Below, piece after piece: positions 61,029-64,000 of a stretch of DNA of 64,000 nt. Source of the DNA: Sphingomonadales bacterium UBA2683 (GTDB lineage: Bacteria > Pseudomonadota > Alphaproteobacteria > Sphingomonadales > Sphingomonadaceae); the NCBI GenBank assembly GCA_002354635.1, contig DELZ01000005.1, positions 82,886 through 146,885 of the forward strand, in the 5' to 3' direction. A model generated the notes under the pieces. The model saw only the letters and a program-made list of their open reading frames with translations. It was not told the origin of the DNA and did no database searches. How positions within the stretch are numbered: the first letter of the stretch is position 1; every line of letters starts with the position of its first letter. The position numbers and the translations under genes were made by a program.

Positions 61029-62111
61029 TCAAGCCCGGCTCGGGTCGAAATGACACATAAGTCCGCGGTTTGGCGCAACCTCGTTGGCCAGCATCGCGAG
61101 ATAGGCGGCTTGCAGGGCATCCTGCCCCGCCAGATTCTCAATCGTCAGATACGTGCTTGCGCCTTGGACAAAGGCGGCAAACTGCTCGTCCACCCGCGCG
61201 CGGAATTCCGCCGCCCCGATGTCCTTCATCAGGCTCTCGGCCGCCGTAGGCGCAAAGAACAGTTCCGGCTTCGGATCTTTGAGATCGGCGCCGCTGCCCC
61301 GTTCCTCGACATGGGTCGCGCCGACCAGCGAGCTGAATTTCAGATTGCTGCCCCAGTGCGCATGGATGTCCGACAACAATGGTCCGTTACCCGCAAAATC
61401 GACCGAGACGGTTGGCCGGTCGACATCGGCCGACGCCAGATCCTCATAGGCCAGCACTTCATCATAGAGCCCGGTCTGCTCGACAAAAGCTATATTGCCT
61501 GCCGAGGTCAGGCCAATGCGCTTGATCGCCGGGCTCAGGTTTTTCGCTACCATCGCCAGACCCAGCGACGTTTTAGACGATGCGCTGGTCATGACCAGCG
61601 CCTCCGCCCCGAACCAGTCGTTCGTGCGCATGAAATGCTCGATCAGGAAGCTCGTGGTGAACAGCGGCTGGAAAATCGCGCGCTCCGCTTCGTGCGCGCT
61701 CTCTTCCGTGCCCAGCCTGTGATATTGATTGTAGATGATCGCCAGCCCCTGCCGGTGCGCCGCACCGTCGACAAAGCCGCCATCCTGCACATTATTCGGT
61801 GTGACCAGCAAATGGCTGGCCATCGGCAAATAGCCGTAGACCCGCTCGCCAACGGCAATATCCGCATGTTCCGAGGCCACCACACGGGCAAAACCCCAGA
61901 CCGGTACAATGCCCCATTCGGCATTGCCGGTCGGAAAGAAATTCCAGTAGCCAAAGCCGTCGCCGACCACGGCATAGGTGATATTGTTCGCGGTCAGCGC
62001 ATATTTCTCGACCGCCAGCAGCACCTGTCCTTCGGCCAGATCAGGCGCGCTGCTGTCATGCCAATGGGCTTGTGCCAGATCGTCTTTCTTCACCCACAGG
62101 CTTTGCATCAT
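61029..62111 (-). CDS. DUF2855 family protein
   Basis: A 360-aa soluble protein. Conserved blocks: LTANNITYAVVGDGFGYWNFFP, GIVPVWGFARVVASEHADIAVGERVYGYLPMASHLLV, MTSASSKTSLGLAMVAKNL and SVDFAGNGPLLSDIHAHWG. The arrangement resembles a zinc-free medium-chain dehydrogenase/quinone reductase, with the SSKTS loop in place of the usual nucleotide glycine motif. Its reaction is not known; homologues are sometimes linked to polyester or fatty-acid genes. Followed by the patatin gene on the same strand after 60 bases, possibly co-transcribed. Confidence 0.88.
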   Translation of the reverse strand: MMQSLWVKKDDLAQAHWHDSSAPDLAEGQVLLAVEKYALTANNITYAVVGDGFGYWNFFPTGNAEWGIVPVWGFARVVASEHADIAVGERVYGYLPMASHLLVTPNNVQDGGFVDGAAHRQGLAIIYNQYHRLGTEESAHEAERAIFQPLFTTSFLIEHFMRTNDWFGAEALVMTSASSKTSLGLAMVAKNLSPAIKRIGLTSAGNIAFVEQTGLYDEVLAYEDLASADVDRPTVSVDFAGNGPLLSDIHAHWGSNLKFSSLVGATHVEERGSGADLKDPKPELFFAPTAAESLMKDIGAAEFRARVDEQFAAFVQGASTYLTIENLAGQDALQAAYLAMLANEVAPNRGLMCHFDPSRA

Positions 62112-62254
62112 TCAGTCTCCATTCGATTTTCCGGTTGCCGGTCAGCATAAGCGCTTGCCACCATTTGGCAAAAGCATTTGCCAAAAAGCGCTCGCCTGCT
62201 AATCCTGCCGACAATGGATAATTGCGCGACCACGCGCCATCGGGGAGAATTTTT

Positions 62255-63811
62255 GTGAGTGCAGCACCGGTTTCAGGTTTTGAAGCGGCGATCGCGCCCG
62301 TCACCAATGTTTCGGACTTCATCTGGGGCGGCACTTGGGAAGGGGTGGAGATACTCCCGATACCGCCGATGGTGGTAATCCTGCTGGGCGCCGGTATCTA
62401 TTTCATGATCGGCCTGCGCGGCTATCCCCTGCTGCGCCTGTTTCCCGCTCTCGCTGGCCTGTTCAAGAAATCGGCGGACCAGGGCAAAGGCGAAATTTCT
62501 CCCTTTGCAGCGCTCTCCACCGCTCTCTCCGGCCAGGTAGGAACCGGCAATCTTGCCGGCGTCGCCACCGCCATCACGCTCGGTGGTCCCGGCGCGATTT
62601 TCTGGATGTGGGTGACCGCCCTGTTCGGCATGGCGCTGGCCTTTGCCGAAGGCTCGCTCGCGGTGCGTTTCCGGTCACAGGCCGAAGACGGCACCTATCG
62701 CGGCGGACCCATGACTTATATCACCATTGGCCTCGGCCCGAAATGGACATGGCTGGCGATATTATTCTGCCTCGGCACGTTATTCTCCGCTCTGGTCACC
62801 GGCAACGGCATCCAGGCCAACAGCCTGGGCGACAGCGCCAATGAACTGTTCGGCGTCGAGGAATGGATCGGCGGCGCAGCTGCAGCGATTGCGGTCTTCG
62901 TGGTCATCATCGGCGGCATCAAGTCGATTGGCCGGGTGGCGGAAACCATCGTCCCCTGGATGGCCGGTGCCTATCTGCTGATGGCGGCGATTGCCCTGAT
63001 CATCAACCTGCCCGATCTGCCGGAAACCTTCGGTCGCATTTTCGGCGGCGCCTTCAACGCGCAATCGGCCAGCGGCGGCTTCCTCGGCGCAGCGATCATT
63101 ATCGCCATTCGCGCCGGCGTCGCCCGCGGCCTGTTCTCCAACGAAGCGGGACAGGGTTCGACCCCGATCGCCCACGCGGTCGCGCGAACCAATGACCCTG
63201 CCGCACAGGGGCGTTTCGCGATGATGGGCACGTTTATCGACACAGTGGTGATCTGCACGATGACAGCATTGGTCATGCTCACGGTGGCCGGTGACTTCAC
63301 CTTCACCGATGCCAACGGCGTCAAACAGGCCGTCGAGCATGCATGGCAGTCGGATCTGAACGGCTTTGCGATGACCTCCGGCGCCTATGCGGCAGCATTC
63401 CCGTTCCCGGTCTTCGGCATTCCGATCGGAACGCTGATCGCTTCGGTGGCGCTGATCCTGTTCGTCTTCACCACCCTGCTCACCTGGAGCTATTATGGCG
63501 AGCGGGCGATCACCTATCTCTATGACCTGACACCGGGTTCGACCCTGAAGGGCGAGAACCGGCTTCATTTCACATGGCGGATACTCTGGTGTCTGGTGAT
63601 CTTCATCGGTTCCTTCGCGCCGCTGGAGCTGATCTGGCGTCTCGGTGACATCTCCAATGCGGTGATGACCCTGCCGAATATCGTCGCCCTGCTCGCCCTG
63701 TCAGGGGTTGTCTTCGCCCTCGCCAAGGGCAACCGCGCCGCCGGCACCGATCATGGCCGCGAAACGCCGCGGGAATTGCTCGAGGAAGTCACCGGCGCAC
63801 CCGGGCACTAG
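62255..63811 (+). CDS. Alanine/glycine:cation symporter (AGCS family)
   Basis: A 518-aa sodium-coupled amino-acid importer with about ten membrane helices. Family motifs: ISPFAALSTALSGQVGTGNLAGVATAITLGGPGAIFWMWVTALFGMA, GPMTYITIGLG, and the ARGLFSNEAGQGSTPIAHAVART block. The C-terminus ends with a cytosolic tail. The start is a GTG at 62255, preceded by CGGGGAGAA at good distance; the TTG 11 codons earlier has no site. Single gene; terminated near the inverted repeat at 63839. Confidence 0.93.
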   Translation: MSAAPVSGFEAAIAPVTNVSDFIWGGTWEGVEILPIPPMVVILLGAGIYFMIGLRGYPLLRLFPALAGLFKKSADQGKGEISPFAALSTALSGQVGTGNLAGVATAITLGGPGAIFWMWVTALFGMALAFAEGSLAVRFRSQAEDGTYRGGPMTYITIGLGPKWTWLAILFCLGTLFSALVTGNGIQANSLGDSANELFGVEEWIGGAAAAIAVFVVIIGGIKSIGRVAETIVPWMAGAYLLMAAIALIINLPDLPETFGRIFGGAFNAQSASGGFLGAAIIIAIRAGVARGLFSNEAGQGSTPIAHAVARTNDPAAQGRFAMMGTFIDTVVICTMTALVMLTVAGDFTFTDANGVKQAVEHAWQSDLNGFAMTSGAYAAAFPFPVFGIPIGTLIASVALILFVFTTLLTWSYYGERAITYLYDLTPGSTLKGENRLHFTWRILWCLVIFIGSFAPLELIWRLGDISNAVMTLPNIVALLALSGVVFALAKGNRAAGTDHGRETPRELLEEVTGAPGH

Positions 63812-63838
63812 ATGGAATCGTCTTTTAACCTCAGGCGC

Positions 63839-64000
63839 CGGGCGGGCGCATCCGCGCCCTTGGCTATCGCGCCAGAAAGGCGCGGCGGCCAGTCGGTCTT
63901 GCCTCGCTTTGCTCGGAATCCTTCTCATCAAAGCGAGGCAAGCGCGACCGCGCGCCCGAGCTTATGCGAGGGGAGCCAAGGGCGCGGATGCGCCCGCCCG
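63839..64000. repeat. Long inverted-repeat element, continues to the window edge
   Basis: A perfect 27-bp inverted pair (63839-63865 with 63974-64000) encloses a second, 14-bp perfect inverted pair (63898-63911 with 63929-63942) that starts with CTTGCCTCGC. The nested palindromes would fold into one long branched hairpin. No gene. The element may be a MITE-like or REP-like repeat, or an unusual terminator of the symporter gene; the outer arm may continue past the window. Confidence 0.8.

Noticed and set aside
58680..62150. 1156-codon open frame on the plus strand
   Set aside because: It runs antisense across the terminase, patatin and DUF2855 genes, has no domain, no ribosome site and a composition explained by the reversed codon bias of those genes.

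Overview
The window looks like a chromosomal segment of an alphaproteobacterium of the order Sphingomonadales (Sphingorhabdus/Parasphingorhabdus/Sphingopyxis-like). This is inferred from the complete PhyR-NepR-EcfG general stress response (GSR) locus with GGAAC-N16-CGTT promoters, a remnant of a Rhodobacter-type gene transfer agent (GTA) cluster, the purC/purS/purQ set, and the overall moderately high GC coding style. No 16S gene or other decisive taxonomic marker is present. Apart from the GTA remnant and a few palindromic repeats, the segment is core-like, with no insertion sequence, CRISPR array or prophage.

Layout. 0.3-8.5 kb: a secreted hypothetical protein, homoserine dehydrogenase, class II fructose-bisphosphatase (glpX), a lipoprotein-like alpha/beta hydrolase, a uracil-DNA glycosylase-family protein, a flavodoxin, recJ and tRNA-Glu(TTC). 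8.8-16.3 kb: a fatty-acid degradation cluster (acyl-CoA dehydrogenase, FadJ-type fusion enzyme, acyl-CoA ligase, thioesterase II, thiolase). 16.5-17.8 kb: an NRDE/TANGO2 protein and a degenerate Pal-like OmpA-domain gene.

17.8-31.8 kb is the most distinctive part, a general stress response neighbourhood. The core is phyR (22977-23762), nepR-ecfG (24743-23918) and an HWE-family histidine kinase translationally coupled to a Crp/Fnr-type regulator. Around it are small or envelope-protective proteins: hemerythrin, DUF421, an acidic mini-lipoprotein, a pyridoxamine-oxidase-fold protein, a YqjD-like protein, a 71-aa hydrophilic protein, a BLUF photoreceptor, two MscS channels, a PA2169-type protein, a PLDc_N peptide, YidH, a 38-aa peptide and a phospholipase D. 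I located 13 EcfG-type promoter candidates by eye. Three are exact GGAAC-N16-CGTT. They occur upstream of almost every transcription unit here, and ten of them form five back-to-back divergent pairs.

31.9-43.6 kb: DUF2254 protein, tag, a methyltransferase-type membrane protein, a PQQ-type sugar dehydrogenase lipoprotein, a DUF1499 protein, then GNAT, DUF1285, CoA pyrophosphatase and CCA-adding enzyme, acetyl-CoA synthetase, palindromic repeats and a nitroreductase. 43.7-51.2 kb: a 59-aa helix-turn-helix-like peptide, the acetate symporter pair (DUF4212 + ActP-type), parC, a ceramidase-like CREST membrane protein with an NTF2-like partner, and a DUF4349 lipoprotein.

51.3-56 kb: purine genes purC and purS-purQ are split by a two-gene cassette, a TbpB-like surface lipoprotein plus a Slam-like outer-membrane exporter. 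56.3-64 kb: an OmpA protein with a 22-proline linker, a GTA remnant in which terminase is fused by deletion to a DUF2793 tail-region gene, a patatin phospholipase with a cyclic-nucleotide domain, a DUF2855 protein, an AGCS amino-acid:Na+ symporter, and a long inverted-repeat element reaching the window end.

All calls come from reading the sequence and recalled family signatures; no searches were run.
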